From positions 434,001-498,000 of the forward strand of contig NZ_CH672390.1 of the NCBI RefSeq assembly GCF_000152865.1: DNA of 64,000 bases, read 5' to 3'. The stretch comes from Erythrobacter sp. NAP1. Its GTDB lineage: Bacteria > Pseudomonadota > Alphaproteobacteria > Sphingomonadales > Sphingomonadaceae. A program made the position numbers and the translations under genes. Shown one piece after another: positions 17,370 through 25,956 of the stretch. Every line of letters starts with the position of its first letter. The stretch's first letter is position 1. Below the pieces are notes generated by a model. That model was given only the letters and a program-made list of their open reading frames with translations, was not told where the DNA came from and made no database searches.

Positions 17370-17612
17370 ATGGCCGTGACGATCCTGTTCCTTGGCCCCC
17401 TGCGCGACTTGGCTGGCGCAGAGACGCTCGAAGTTGAAGCGCCTCTCGACTGGTCGGGGCTTCTTGGCTCTGTGGGCGAAGAGGTTGCCGATCAGCTTCA
17501 GCAGGAACGCGTCAACGTCGCATGCGCGGGTCGCGTACTCGCTGACAAGACTGCATTGAAGGCAAAGGATGGCGACGAGGTCGCGCTGCTTCCGCCGGTG
17601 AGCGGCGGGTAG
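17370..17612 (+). CDS. moaD: Molybdopterin synthase small subunit
   Basis: An 80-residue ubiquitin-fold sulfur carrier. It ends VALLPPVSGG, the Gly-Gly tail that is thiocarboxylated to deliver sulfur to precursor Z. Length is normal. It sits six bases after moaA and four bases before moaE, the large subunit of the same enzyme. Confidence 0.95.
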   Translation: MAVTILFLGPLRDLAGAETLEVEAPLDWSGLLGSVGEEVADQLQQERVNVACAGRVLADKTALKAKDGDEVALLPPVSGG

Positions 17613-17616
17613 TCCT

Positions 17617-18060
17617 TTGCGCGACATTCGCCTGCTCGAAACACCAATGGATCCTGGCGCGGAGCTTGAAGCCCTGACAGCGGCCACGCCCGATGCTGGA
17701 GGGATCGCGAGTTTCGTGGGAAAGGTCCGCGCGAGCGGCGGGGTGGAAGCGCTGGAGCTGTCGCATTACGAGCCGCTCACTTTGCCCGGGATGCAAGAGC
17801 TCGCCGCGCAGGCGGAGCAGAGGTTCGCCCTAATGGGCCTCACCATGATCCACCGGATCGGAACAATGGGCCCCGGTGATCCCATCGTCCTTGTTGGCGC
17901 TGCCGCAAGGCACAGGCGCGATGCCATCCTCGCGGTCGATTTCTGCATGGACCATCTCAAGAGCGCGGCATGGTTCTGGAAGCGCGAGAAGCGTGGCGGC
18001 GAATGGCACTGGATCGAACCTCGCATTGAAGATCACGCCGACCTTGCGCGCTGGAGCTAG
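17617..18060 (+). CDS. moaE: Molybdopterin synthase catalytic subunit
   Basis: A 147-residue large subunit that converts precursor Z to molybdopterin with MoaD as sulfur donor. GGIASFVGKVRASGG, LELSHYEPLTLPGM and RHRRDAILAVDFCMDHLK are the family signatures; WFWKREKRGGEWHWIEP near the end holds the conserved Lys residues. The start is TTG 17617, which keeps the first strand RDIRLLETP; ATG 17647 would delete it. No weakly coupled alternative is more convincing. Confidence 0.95.
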   Translation: MRDIRLLETPMDPGAELEALTAATPDAGGIASFVGKVRASGGVEALELSHYEPLTLPGMQELAAQAEQRFALMGLTMIHRIGTMGPGDPIVLVGAAARHRRDAILAVDFCMDHLKSAAWFWKREKRGGEWHWIEPRIEDHADLARWS

Positions 18061-18074
18061 AAAACCGCATTTGT

Positions 18075-18123
18075 TTGATTTGGATCAAGGTGGTGTCTGA
18101 GCACCTGACCTAATTCTCCTTTC
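18075..18123 (+). promoter_or_regulatory. FNR-box promoter (class II geometry)
   Basis: TTGATTTGGATCAA at 18075-18088 is an exact match to the FNR palindrome TTGAT-N4-ATCAA. A weak -10 hexamer TAATTC at 18111-18116 would place transcription start near 18123, so the box would be centred at -41.5, the class II activating position. AAGGAG (18127-18132) then serves the ATG at 18141. An FNR-type regulator with intact cluster cysteines is encoded 0.5 kb downstream on the other strand. Confidence 0.8.
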
Positions 18124-18140
18124 AACGAAGGAGAACATCC

Positions 18141-18572
18141 ATGAGCAAGCAAATTCATGAACAACTCGCCCGCGGCAATGCGCGTCTTGTCGAAGCGCCC
18201 GTCGCACCGCGCCATCAGGTCGAAGCCGACCGCAACTTCGAACTTCCGACCTTCTTCTATGGTGCGACCGTTGCTTGCTATTTCGGTTTTCTTGGCCTGA
18301 TGACCGCAGCATTCGGCAATGCCGAACTGGCCATCCCGATGGTGATCTTTGGTCTGTTCATCGTCGCAGGGTTCGGTGTCCCGTCGATCTGGACCCGCCT
18401 CAAGGAAAATGGCTCGCGCCCAATGACGCTTGGCAAGTTCGGGCAAGGCGGCATCATGACCGCTACCGGTCGCCTCGCACCGCGCGATGCAGCGATCCAG
18501 ACGCTCATCCTTCCGGTATTGATCGTCGCCTGGGGCATCGCGATCGTAACCATCGCGGCGTTCGTAGCCTGA
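18141..18572 (+). CDS. Membrane protein under a predicted FNR promoter
   Basis: A 143-residue protein with a 35-residue hydrophilic N-terminus and three predicted helices (about 36-58, 61-83 and 119-142). The loop TRLKENGSRPMTLGKFGQGG is cytoplasmic or periplasmic. No family motif recognised. The start has a strong AAGGAG eight bases upstream, and a perfect FNR box stands 53 bases before it, so expression when oxygen is low is the natural prediction. It is convergent with the FNR-type gene. A role in microaerobic respiration is inference. Confidence 0.85.
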   Translation: MSKQIHEQLARGNARLVEAPVAPRHQVEADRNFELPTFFYGATVACYFGFLGLMTAAFGNAELAIPMVIFGLFIVAGFGVPSIWTRLKENGSRPMTLGKFGQGGIMTATGRLAPRDAAIQTLILPVLIVAWGIAIVTIAAFVA

Positions 18573-18605
18573 CAGGTTTTGCGGGGGACGGGAGTGGAAA
18601 CCCGC

Positions 18606-18634
18606 CGGGGCGCTGAAGGGATCCTAGCGCCCCG
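18606..18634. terminator. Hairpin between convergent genes
   Basis: CGGGGCGCT (18606-18614) and AGCGCCCCG (18626-18634) form a perfect nine-pair stem with an eleven-base loop between the convergent membrane protein and FNR-type gene; the latter's stop codon lies in it. No clear T run on either side, so termination is possible but not certain. Confidence 0.5.
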
Positions 18635-19313
18635 ATAAATCCTGAAGAAGCGCGGGGTCGAGCACATCGATCCCGCGTTTTCCTTTGCGCGCGATTGCGC
18701 CCATCTCTTCGAGCTCGCCCAGCTTGCGGCTCACCGTCTCGATCGTAAGGCCAAGCATGTTGGCGATCTCGCCGCGGGTTAGCGGCAATTCGAATGACGA
18801 AGCGAGATGGCACGACGAATCGCTCGCAGCAGCCGCAAAATCGTGCAGCAGCGCCGCTAGCCGCGCCTCGGCGCTGGCGTGGGCTGTCAGTTCGAGCAGG
18901 TTGCGGGTCGCCAGCAGGTCTTCCTGACTGCGACGCAGCAGGGCACGGGCGAGAGCGGGGTAGTCGTCAATCGCCCGCTCGATATCGACGCGGGCAAAGG
19001 TGCAAAGGCGGCTCTCTGTAAGGGCGACGACGTCATGATGGGCAAATGGCGTAAACAGCTCGCCGATGAAGCCCGAGGGATGGACGAGGCTGAGGATCTG
19101 CTCGTTTCCGTCCTGATCGTATGCGCTCACTTTCAGCGCGCCGCTGACGAGTGTCGCACAAGCGGCCTCGTCATCGCCCGCAGCAAACAGCATTTCTCCG
19201 CGTTTCAAGGTCCGCGTGCGGCCGGCGGTGGCGAGTGCGTCGCGTTCTTCAGGCGTGAGGACCGCGCAGGCCGCGCTGTCCTTTACCGGGCAGGTTGCGC
19301 AGGCAAGGTTCAT
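18624..19313 (-). CDS. FNR-type oxygen-sensing transcription regulator (Crp/Fnr family)
   Basis: A 229-residue regulator with an N-terminal cluster motif C5-x2-C8-x7-C16 (ACATCPVKDSAAC) and a fourth Cys at 104 (ESRLCTFARVD), the set needed for an oxygen-labile 4Fe-4S cluster. A cNMP-like barrel, dimer helix and C-terminal winged helix follow; the recognition helix LTIETVSRKLGELEE keeps the Glu and Ser-Arg that read TTGAT in FNR. It overlaps the upstream lipoprotein gene by one base (TGATG). A perfect FNR box lies 0.5 kb away. Confidence 0.93.
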   Translation of the reverse strand: MNLACATCPVKDSAACAVLTPEERDALATAGRTRTLKRGEMLFAAGDDEAACATLVSGALKVSAYDQDGNEQILSLVHPSGFIGELFTPFAHHDVVALTESRLCTFARVDIERAIDDYPALARALLRRSQEDLLATRNLLELTAHASAEARLAALLHDFAAAASDSSCHLASSFELPLTRGEIANMLGLTIETVSRKLGELEEMGAIARKGKRGIDVLDPALLQDLSGR

Positions 19314-19816
19314 CAGCGCATCACCTCACTCAGAGTTTCGAGCATTTCATCCTGTTCCATTGCAAGCCGCGCGACATAGCTTTGCGCGGTTCGAATGTCC
19401 TCGATAGCGGCGAAACTGGTTGCTGCTTCGACTTCCATCCGGTCGAGATCAGCAAGCGCAATCGCGGTCTGTCCTCTTAGAGATGACAGGCTCGCAACCG
19501 CCACGAGAGCGCGTGATCGCACGTCGCTGTCATTCCCCCTGCCGCTGGCGGAGCGGGCCAAGCTGAGAGCGGCGGGCTGCTGTGCCATGAACTGTTCATG
19601 GGTACTGCGAGCCTGCTCGAGCGCCGCACCGATGCTGGCACGATCGGCAGGTGTGATCGCGGCCGGAGCCGGCGTCTGAACAGGCGTAAACTGACCCGAC
19701 GCCCGCTCCGCATCGCGTATCGCAAGCGAGGGATAGCGATCAGAATCGCCAGCGCACGCAGCCAACGTCAGCACGGCGGTACCTGTCAGTACAAATTTGC
19801 AAGAATAGCTTTTCAT
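19313..19816 (-). CDS. Small lipoprotein upstream of the FNR-type regulator
   Basis: A 167-residue protein starting MKSYSCKFVLTGTAVLTLAA with a lipobox LAAC, so it is probably lipid-anchored after cleavage before Cys. The open frame upstream of ATG 19816 lacks any plausible signal and was left out. The mature part is helical, with a Pro/Thr-rich linker (TPVQTPAPAAITP) then a helical bundle rich in Ala and Glu. No family recognised. It is co-transcribed with the regulator (overlapping stop/start) and divergent from rplU. Confidence 0.8.
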   Translation of the reverse strand: MKSYSCKFVLTGTAVLTLAACAGDSDRYPSLAIRDAERASGQFTPVQTPAPAAITPADRASIGAALEQARSTHEQFMAQQPAALSLARSASGRGNDSDVRSRALVAVASLSSLRGQTAIALADLDRMEVEAATSFAAIEDIRTAQSYVARLAMEQDEMLETLSEVMR

Positions 19817-20038
19817 CGTCCCTTTCCCGACTATCACGGGATCGTAGGCGCGCAAATACGCCAATTGGTGTGAACTCACCGCGAATTTGTCGGTCGTGAG
19901 GCGTTGACTTGTCGCACCCTTTCCCTTAACGGCACCACTCTTTCCGGCGCTGCAACCACGCGGCGCCGTAATGTCGTTCGGTTGTCGCGCCTCAAAGTCG
20001 CTCTCCGGACACACACGCAAGATTGAGAGTTACAAGCC

Positions 20039-20530
20039 ATGTTCGCGATAGTGCGCACAGGCGGCAAGCAATATCGGGTTGCCGCCGGAGACAAGATTGC
20101 CGTTGAAAAGCTCGCTGGTGAAGCGGGCGACACCGTCACCCTGGGCGACGTTCTGCTCGCCGGCGAAGGCGATTCGATCGCTGACGCATCGAAGGTGACC
20201 GTCTCGGCTGAGATTATCGCTCAGGCGAAGAGCGAGAAGGTCGTCGTTTTCAAGAAGCGTCGCCGTCACAACTACCGCCGCAAGGCCGGTCACCGTCAGC
20301 AGATGACGCTCCTGCGCATTACCGACGTAGGCGAAGGCAAGAAGGCTCCGGCCAAGAAGGCAGCTGCTCCCAAGAAGGAAGAAGCAGAAGCCAAGGCCGC
20401 ACCTGCCAAGAAGGCTCCGGCCAAGAAGGCAGCACCGAAGACCGCAGCGGCTAAGAAGCCCGCTGGAAAGAAAGCACCGGCCAAGAAGGCTCCTGCCAAG
20501 AAGGCAGCGCCCAAGGCTGAAGACAAGTAA
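20039..20530 (+). CDS. rplU: Ribosomal protein L21 with a Lys/Ala-rich tail
   Basis: The first 103 residues are a normal L21 ([18 protein letters not shown] to [11 protein letters not shown]). The remaining 60 residues are a low-complexity tail of [13 protein letters not shown] repeats, like histone H1 tails, roughly half as long again as the usual protein. Such tails occur on L21 in sphingomonads; the role is unknown, perhaps rRNA binding. It is followed 14 bases later by rpmA, the usual pair. Confidence 0.97.
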   Translation: MFAIVRTGGKQYRVAAGDKIAVEKLAGEAGDTVTLGDVLLAGEGDSIADASKVTVSAEIIAQAKSEKVVVFKKRRRHNYRRKAGHRQQMTLLRITDVGEGKKAPAKKAAAPKKEEAEAKAAPAKKAPAKKAAPKTAAAKKPAGKKAPAKKAPAKKAAPKAEDK

Positions 20531-20544
20531 GGACGTAGAGACCA

Positions 20545-20814
20545 ATGGCACATAAAAAAGCAGGCGGTTCATCGCGTAACGGTCGCGACTCAGCCGGTCG
20601 TCGTCTTGGTGTGAAGAAGTTCGGCAGCGAGCAGGTCCTCGCTGGCAACATTATCGTGCGTCAGCGCGGCACCAAGTTCTACCCGGGCACCAATGTCGGC
20701 ATGGGCAAGGACCACACCCTCTTCGCACTCGAAGCGGGCGTCGTGCGATTCCACAAGGGCAAGCAAGACCGCAAATACGTGTCGGTAGACATGCTTGCGG
20801 AAGCAGCCGAATAA
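20545..20814 (+). CDS. rpmA: Ribosomal protein L27
   Basis: An 89-residue 50S protein. [20 protein letters not shown] is the conserved N-terminus that reaches the peptidyl-transferase centre, and [20 protein letters not shown] is the family signature. The N-terminus is not of the cleaved type seen in Firmicutes. It closes the rplU-rpmA operon, whose terminator lies at 20882-20913. Confidence 0.98.
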   Translation: MAHKKAGGSSRNGRDSAGRRLGVKKFGSEQVLAGNIIVRQRGTKFYPGTNVGMGKDHTLFALEAGVVRFHKGKQDRKYVSVDMLAEAAE

Positions 20815-20881
20815 CCGGACGGTTCAAGAAAAGGATCGTCCACCGGGACGGTCCTAGCCGATCATAGCAATCGGCAACGAA

Positions 20882-20913
20882 GAGGGAGATGGGGCCGACC
20901 CGTCTCCCTCTTG
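20882..20913 (+). terminator. Intrinsic terminator of rplU-rpmA
   Basis: GAGGGAGATGGG (20882-20893) pairs with CCCGTCTCCCTC (20899-20910), twelve pairs with one G-T, around the loop GCCGA; TTGTCGTTT follows. It lies 68 bases after the rpmA stop. Confidence 0.8.
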
Positions 20914-21012
20914 TCGTTTCTCCCTCTCAGCTCGGCGAAATTATCTTTCGCTGCCACGCAATTGTCACGCATCGTGCCTAAGCGCACTCGCGGGGCGAGA
21001 TGGAGAGTTCTC

Positions 21013-21555
21013 GTGTTTCATCGCAGTCAAAGATTGCTGCTCAGACCGATCTGGCCGGAAGACTGGGAAGGCGTGCTCAAGGGCATCGCCGATGAAGGCG
21101 TCGTGCGAAACCTGGCGCGCGCTCCATGGCCTTATTCGGCGAAAGACGCGCGCGAGTTTACCTCGCTGCCTTGCGAGCCGCTGTTCCCGCGCTTCCTCAT
21201 CACCCGCGCCAGCGATGCGCAGGTGATCGGTTGCGTCGGGATCGACCGGATGGACGAGAGCGACACGATCGAGCTCGGTTACTGGATCGCGCGTGAGCAT
21301 TGGGGGCAGGGTTATGCCACCGAAGCGGGTGAAGCGACGTTGAAGATCGCGCGCACGCTTGGGCACACGCAAGTTCACGCGGGCCACTTCCTCGACAATC
21401 CCGCCTCTGGCCGGGTGCTCGAGAAGCTGGGGTTCCAGCCGACAGGGCGGATCGTCGAGCGGCATTCGTGCGGGCGCGGCGAATCGGCTCCGACGGCTGA
21501 ATTCGTGCTCGATCTCGCGGCGCAGGGCGAGGCCAGCGAGAAGCGGGCCGCGTAA
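21013..21555 (+). CDS. GNAT family N-acetyltransferase
   Basis: A 180-residue protein of the RimJ/RimL-like group. RLLLRPIWPEDWEGV is the N-terminal strand-helix, LGYWIAREHWGQGYATEA the acetyl-CoA loop (R/Q-x-x-G-x-G/A form), and NPASGRVLEKLGFQPTG the C-terminal signature. The start is GTG 21013 with GGAGAG five bases before it; the frame is open further upstream but that part is unlike the family. Substrate unknown. Confidence 0.88.
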   Translation: MFHRSQRLLLRPIWPEDWEGVLKGIADEGVVRNLARAPWPYSAKDAREFTSLPCEPLFPRFLITRASDAQVIGCVGIDRMDESDTIELGYWIAREHWGQGYATEAGEATLKIARTLGHTQVHAGHFLDNPASGRVLEKLGFQPTGRIVERHSCGRGESAPTAEFVLDLAAQGEASEKRAA

Positions 21556-21623
21556 AACCTTCGGGTAAGGCCAACCGGCAGCGCTTGAGAGGCGCTGCCG
21601 ATTGGCCTAAACTCGCAATCAAT

Positions 21624-22220
21624 ATGACAAGTCGCAAAAGACTAAGCCCGGAAGAATCGCGCAAATCGGCGCTTGAAGCTGCTCGCGCGCTGTTGATCGA
21701 AACAGGCCCGCAATCGGTAACGCTCAAGGCGGTGGCTGCGCGCATAGGGCGCACGCACGCAAACTTGCTGCACCATTTCGGCTCGGCATCCGGGCTGCAA
21801 AAGGCGCTGGCAGAGCACTTGGCGAAGACCGTGTGCGAAACGATCATCGAAGCCGTGCGCGCAAGCCGTGCTGGGCTTGGCTCGGCTCGCGAAGTCGTAG
21901 ATCTCGCCTTCGATGCTTTCGACCGCGAAGGGGCAGGCGCGCTCACCAGCTGGATGCTGCTGACCGGCAACGAGGACGCGCTCAATCCGATCATCACGAC
22001 TATCCACGAACTGGTCGACGAGGTCGCTCCGGAAGAGGCGGAAACGCACAACGATCCGCTGCATGTGCACAAGGATACTCTGAGCCTTGTGCTGCTGGCG
22101 CTCGGCGATGCTTTGATCGGCGCGGCGCTTGCGAAATCGCTGGGCCTGCCGCGCGACACCGCGCGCGAACGGGCTGCCGCCAACCTCGAAGCCTCGATGG
22201 CCGAGCACTACGAGGCGTAA
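21624..22220 (+). CDS. TetR/AcrR family transcription regulator
   Basis: A 198-residue repressor-type protein. The N-terminal helix-turn-helix is VTLKAVAARIGRTHANLLHHFGS, with ALEAARALLIETG before it as in the family. The C-terminal ligand-binding part is helical and has no recognisable ligand signature. Start ATG 21624 follows a short AT-richer stretch. It converges on ygfZ one base away. No operator was identified. Confidence 0.88.
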   Translation: MTSRKRLSPEESRKSALEAARALLIETGPQSVTLKAVAARIGRTHANLLHHFGSASGLQKALAEHLAKTVCETIIEAVRASRAGLGSAREVVDLAFDAFDREGAGALTSWMLLTGNEDALNPIITTIHELVDEVAPEEAETHNDPLHVHKDTLSLVLLALGDALIGAALAKSLGLPRDTARERAAANLEASMAEHYEA

Positions 22221-22221
22221 C

Positions 22222-22953
22222 TCAGTCCGAAATGCCGGCTGCCTGCCACTCGGGCAGGGTAGAGGGATCGAGGTCCGTCACCCGCAGGTGATCGACGGCG
22301 AGCGCAAGCTCGGGATAGCTCGCCTTGCGTCGCTTCTCTTCGGACTGATCCAGCGGAACCACTACCAGCCTGCGATTGACCTTCTGACGCCAGTTCATGC
22401 GGGCCGTGTTTTCCTGCCCGACATAACAGCCCTTCTCGAAACTCACGCCGTGAAGCTCCACCGCGTTTGTCTCAAGCCAAAGGATATCGGCAATCTCCGC
22501 GCGGCCCTCGGGCACGCCTTGGCTGAGGCGGTAGGCTAGGTATTCGGCATCGGCTGATTCAGTTTCGCTGCGCTCTGCAACAGCACGGTACCCCAGGTCG
22601 GACAGGCGCGGGTCGGGCTTTGCTCCGTCAAATTTTTCCCGCGACCAGAAAACGGCTTGTGTCTCGTCGCGCGCGATGTCGATCTTGCGGCGCAGGCGGT
22701 AGAGCGAAAGCCTTCTTGCAAGATCGTCCGCTGCCTCCGCTTCGCAATCGAGCAGGATCTCGCCATCTTCGCCTTCCCAAATGAAAAAGTCGAACATTGC
22801 TTTGCCCTGCGCCGACAGCAGTGCTGCGTAAACAGGCAGTTCACCGGATACGTCGTTGGTAACGAGGCCTTGGAGAAACCCACGCACATCTTCGCCATCT
22901 TCGGTGGCTGCAAGGCGGATGATCGCCCTGTCGTTCAACAGTTTGCCGCTCAT
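22222..22953 (-). CDS. ygfZ: YgfZ/GcvT-like folate-binding protein
   Basis: A 243-residue protein of the YgfZ family, which binds folate and supports Fe-S cluster enzymes. The signature KGCYVGQENTARMNWR contains the conserved Cys. ALLSAQGKAMFDFFIWEG is the family's N-terminal motif. It overlaps the ATP-grasp gene upstream by four bases (ATGA), so the two are co-translated. Confidence 0.92.
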   Translation of the reverse strand: MSGKLLNDRAIIRLAATEDGEDVRGFLQGLVTNDVSGELPVYAALLSAQGKAMFDFFIWEGEDGEILLDCEAEAADDLARRLSLYRLRRKIDIARDETQAVFWSREKFDGAKPDPRLSDLGYRAVAERSETESADAEYLAYRLSQGVPEGRAEIADILWLETNAVELHGVSFEKGCYVGQENTARMNWRQKVNRRLVVVPLDQSEEKRRKASYPELALAVDHLRVTDLDPSTLPEWQAAGISD

Positions 22954-23837
22954 AGCTTCAATCTCTTTTCAACAGCTCTGGCAAGACGCTCGCCCAGCTG
23001 CGGTCCTTGTTCGGGGTAGAGATAGGGTTCGATAAGCTCGGCTTCCATGACCATCAGCGTTTCATCGTCCGCGCGCAGCATGTCGATGCGCGCGTAGAGC
23101 GGCGCATTGAAGGGCAGGGCATCGATGATGGCCCGTGCAGCCTGTGCTTCGCCGGGCGAGGGGGTATGCACGCTTTCGGTCCCGCCATAGAGCGACTGGA
23201 TGCGATAATCGCCGTCTGCCGCCTTCTTGCGCAGCGCGTGGCTTAGCTCGCCGTCGATAAAGATGAAGCTGAGCTCGCCTTCGCGGGTGATCGCCTCGAG
23301 GAAAGGTTGCACCATCGCCGGATGCTCGAATTGCCATTCATCGCCAACCTCTCCGCGCGTCAGCAGTTCCTGCCCCTCCGCGCCAGCTCCCACCTGACGT
23401 TTGACCACGATCCTGTCAGTGTCGAACTCGTCCATCGCGGCACGGGCATCGTCGGCGTTCAGACCGTCCAGCCATAACGTAGGGATCGTCGCAGCGCCGC
23501 GCTCGGCCAAATCGCGCAGATAGGTCTTGGTGATGTTCCAGCGCACCACCTGCGCTGAATTGCAGACCTGAACTCCGCGAGCTTCGAGAGCTTCGAGTTT
23601 CGCGAGGAAAGCCTCTGACTTGTCTTGGTAATTCCAAGCCGTGCCGAGCATCGCGAGATCGACGCCGTCGAAGGTCTCAAGCGGTGCTTCCCAATCGATC
23701 ACGGCGAATTCCAGGCCTGCACTACGCATCGCCGGTTCGAGTGATGCAACCATCAGATCATGCTCGAAAGCGTCGCTGCGGCGCTGACCCGCGCCGGGCA
23801 GAGTGGTTTCGCAGGCGAGGAATGCAATCTTGCTCAT
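22950..23837 (-). CDS. ATP-grasp domain protein
   Basis: A 295-residue protein of the RimK/glutathione-synthetase-like ATP-grasp group. WNITKTYLRDLAERG and IVVKRQVGAGAEG give the nucleotide-binding strands with the Lys, and LMVMEAELIEPYLYPEQG holds the C-terminal Mg-binding Glu pattern. Such enzymes ligate a carboxylate to an amine or thiol; the substrate cannot be read here. The start ATG 23837 is well placed and it is coupled to ygfZ. Confidence 0.82.
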   Translation of the reverse strand: MSKIAFLACETTLPGAGQRRSDAFEHDLMVASLEPAMRSAGLEFAVIDWEAPLETFDGVDLAMLGTAWNYQDKSEAFLAKLEALEARGVQVCNSAQVVRWNITKTYLRDLAERGAATIPTLWLDGLNADDARAAMDEFDTDRIVVKRQVGAGAEGQELLTRGEVGDEWQFEHPAMVQPFLEAITREGELSFIFIDGELSHALRKKAADGDYRIQSLYGGTESVHTPSPGEAQAARAIIDALPFNAPLYARIDMLRADDETLMVMEAELIEPYLYPEQGPQLGERLARAVEKRLKL

Positions 23838-23919
23838 TGGTTTGCGGCCTTAGGGCTGATGAAAGGGGCTGGAAACCCCCGTTGCGCGAGGGGAAGCCGC
23901 CGCCTAAGGCTCGCGATCG

Positions 23920-24957
23920 ATGACCGACACACTCACCATCCGCCGCCCCGATGACTGGCACCTGCATTTCCGCGATGGAGATATCATGCGCGGGGTCGTG
24001 CCTTACACCGCTCGCCAGTTCGCGCGTGCGATCGTCATGCCAAACCTTACGCCTCCGATCACGACGGCGGCGATGGCGGCAGATTACCGCGAGTGTATTC
24101 TCGCAGCCGTACCTGCAGGCGTGGAATTCTCGCCGCTGATGACCTGCTATCTCACCGACACGACCGACGCCAATGACCTCGCGCGCGGAGCGGCTGACGG
24201 GGTGTTCACTGCGGCGAAGCTCTATCCAGCCAATGCGACAACCAATTCCGCGCATGGCGTCAGCGATGTTGCAAAGATCTACCCGGTGTTCGAGCGGATG
24301 GAGGCAGAGGGCATCGTCCTTTGCGTCCACGGCGAAGTCACCAGCGCGGACATCGACGTCTTCGATCGTGAGGCCGAATTTATCGAGCGCCACCTGCGCG
24401 ATATCGTTGCAAGCTTTCCGAAGCTGAAGGTCGTGTTCGAGCATATCACCACGAGCGATGCGGTGGACTTCGTGCTGCAGAGCGGCCCCAATGTCGCCGC
24501 AACCATCACCCCGCAGCATCTCCACATCAATCGCAACGCCTTGCTTGTCGGCGGTATCCAGCCGCACAATTACTGCCTCCCGGTTGCCAAACGTGAGAGT
24601 CACCGTCTTGCACTGCGCAAGGCCGCGGTGAGCGGAAATGCGCAGTTCTTCCTCGGCACCGACAGCGCGCCGCATCTGCGCGGCGACAAGGAAAGCGCCT
24701 GCGGGTGTGCGGGCATCTTTGGTGCGCCTTTTGCGCTGGAAAGCTATCTCACAGTGTTCGATGAAGAGGACGCCATCGACAAGTTCGAAGGCTTTGCTTC
24801 GCTCCACGGTCCTGCCTTTTATGGGCTGCCGGTAAACGAGGACACGGTGACGCTGGAGCGGGCCGAGGTGTCAGTGCCTGATAGCCTGCCGCTGGTCGGC
24901 TCGGAAATCGTCCCTTGGCATGGCGGGCAGACTATCGGCTGGCGGTTCGTAGGCTAA
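23920..24957 (+). CDS. pyrC: Dihydroorotase (class II)
   Basis: A 345-residue zinc amidohydrolase forming dihydroorotate in pyrimidine synthesis. DDWHLHFRDGDIM holds the metal His-x-His, FTAAKLYPANATTNS the carboxylated Lys, VFEHITT a third His, and FLGTDSAPHLRGDKESA the catalytic Asp. Length matches E. coli PyrC. It overlaps the convergent rarD gene by four bases at their stops. Confidence 0.97.
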   Translation: MTDTLTIRRPDDWHLHFRDGDIMRGVVPYTARQFARAIVMPNLTPPITTAAMAADYRECILAAVPAGVEFSPLMTCYLTDTTDANDLARGAADGVFTAAKLYPANATTNSAHGVSDVAKIYPVFERMEAEGIVLCVHGEVTSADIDVFDREAEFIERHLRDIVASFPKLKVVFEHITTSDAVDFVLQSGPNVAATITPQHLHINRNALLVGGIQPHNYCLPVAKRESHRLALRKAAVSGNAQFFLGTDSAPHLRGDKESACGCAGIFGAPFALESYLTVFDEEDAIDKFEGFASLHGPAFYGLPVNEDTVTLERAEVSVPDSLPLVGSEIVPWHGGQTIGWRFVG

Positions 24958-25874
24958 GCGGCGGCGGCCGCTTTTGCCCGGCGACTGCGTAGCCAGAGGT
25001 CTGCAACGAAGATCGCAACGGCGGTCCAGATCAGGACGAAGCTACCCAACTGTACTGGCCGAAGCTGCGCACCGAACACGGTAAGGCCGAGGAAGAAGAC
25101 GATGGTCGGTGCCAGATACTGGATGAAGCCGAGCGTCGAATAATCCATCCGCCGCGCCGCAATAGCAAAGAGCAACAGCGGCACTGCGGTGACGACGCCC
25201 GAAAAGATGATCGCGAGGCTGAGGAATAAGTCGTTACCGAAAGAAGGGCCGGCCGGGCTCGCCGCGTACCAGGCGACGATGCCAATAGCTGGCACGAGGA
25301 GGATCATGCTTTCAATCGTGAGGCCGGGTAGCGATCCAACATCAATCTGTTTGCGAACAATGCCATAAAGGCCAAAGCTGAGGCCAAGTGTGAGGCTGAT
25401 CCACAAGGTCGTGAGCGCACCGGCGGCCAAGAGCGCCACCCCGCTTGCTGCGATGGCGACTGCCAGCCACTGCCACCGGCTCAGCCGCTCACCGAGCAAC
25501 AGCGTGCCGAGCAGCACGTTGAGCAACGGGTTCAGGTAATAGCCAAGACTGGCCGCGTAGACTTGGTTCTGCATGATCGCCCAGATGTAGACGAACCAGT
25601 TGATCGCAATCAGGATCGCACTGGCGAACAGTGCGAGCATTGTTCGCTTGTTACTGAGAGCGCGGCGCAGTTCCGCAAACTGGCTGCGGAAGGCCACGAT
25701 CAGCAGGCATAGCGGCAGTGTCCAGATGATGCGCCAGCCCACGAACTCGAACGGCGGCACCGCCGTCACGAGCAACAGGTACAGCGGCAGGAAGCCCCAG
25801 ATGATGTAGGCGCCGAGCGCGGCTGGAAGGCCTGAAGGGCTGGGCGAAGCGGAAGGGTCGTTTGGCTGGGACAT
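24954..25874 (-). CDS. rarD: RarD-type EamA transporter
   Basis: A 306-residue membrane protein of the drug/metabolite transporter superfamily with about ten helices. IIWGFLPLYLLLVTAVPPFE and VYIWAIMQNQVYAASLGYYL match the RarD subgroup. I start at ATG 25874 (MSQPNDPSASPSPSG); an open frame reaching 25943 is Cys/Pro-rich and unlike the family. Substrate unknown. Confidence 0.9.
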   Translation of the reverse strand: MSQPNDPSASPSPSGLPAALGAYIIWGFLPLYLLLVTAVPPFEFVGWRIIWTLPLCLLIVAFRSQFAELRRALSNKRTMLALFASAILIAINWFVYIWAIMQNQVYAASLGYYLNPLLNVLLGTLLLGERLSRWQWLAVAIAASGVALLAAGALTTLWISLTLGLSFGLYGIVRKQIDVGSLPGLTIESMILLVPAIGIVAWYAASPAGPSFGNDLFLSLAIIFSGVVTAVPLLLFAIAARRMDYSTLGFIQYLAPTIVFFLGLTVFGAQLRPVQLGSFVLIWTAVAIFVADLWLRSRRAKAAAAA

Positions 25875-25956
25875 CTGGCACCGGCAAGTAGGCGGCGGCG
25901 ACCCCATGCGCAAGCACGCCGATTGCGGCCAAATCGCTCCCAAGCGACCCGCAAAC

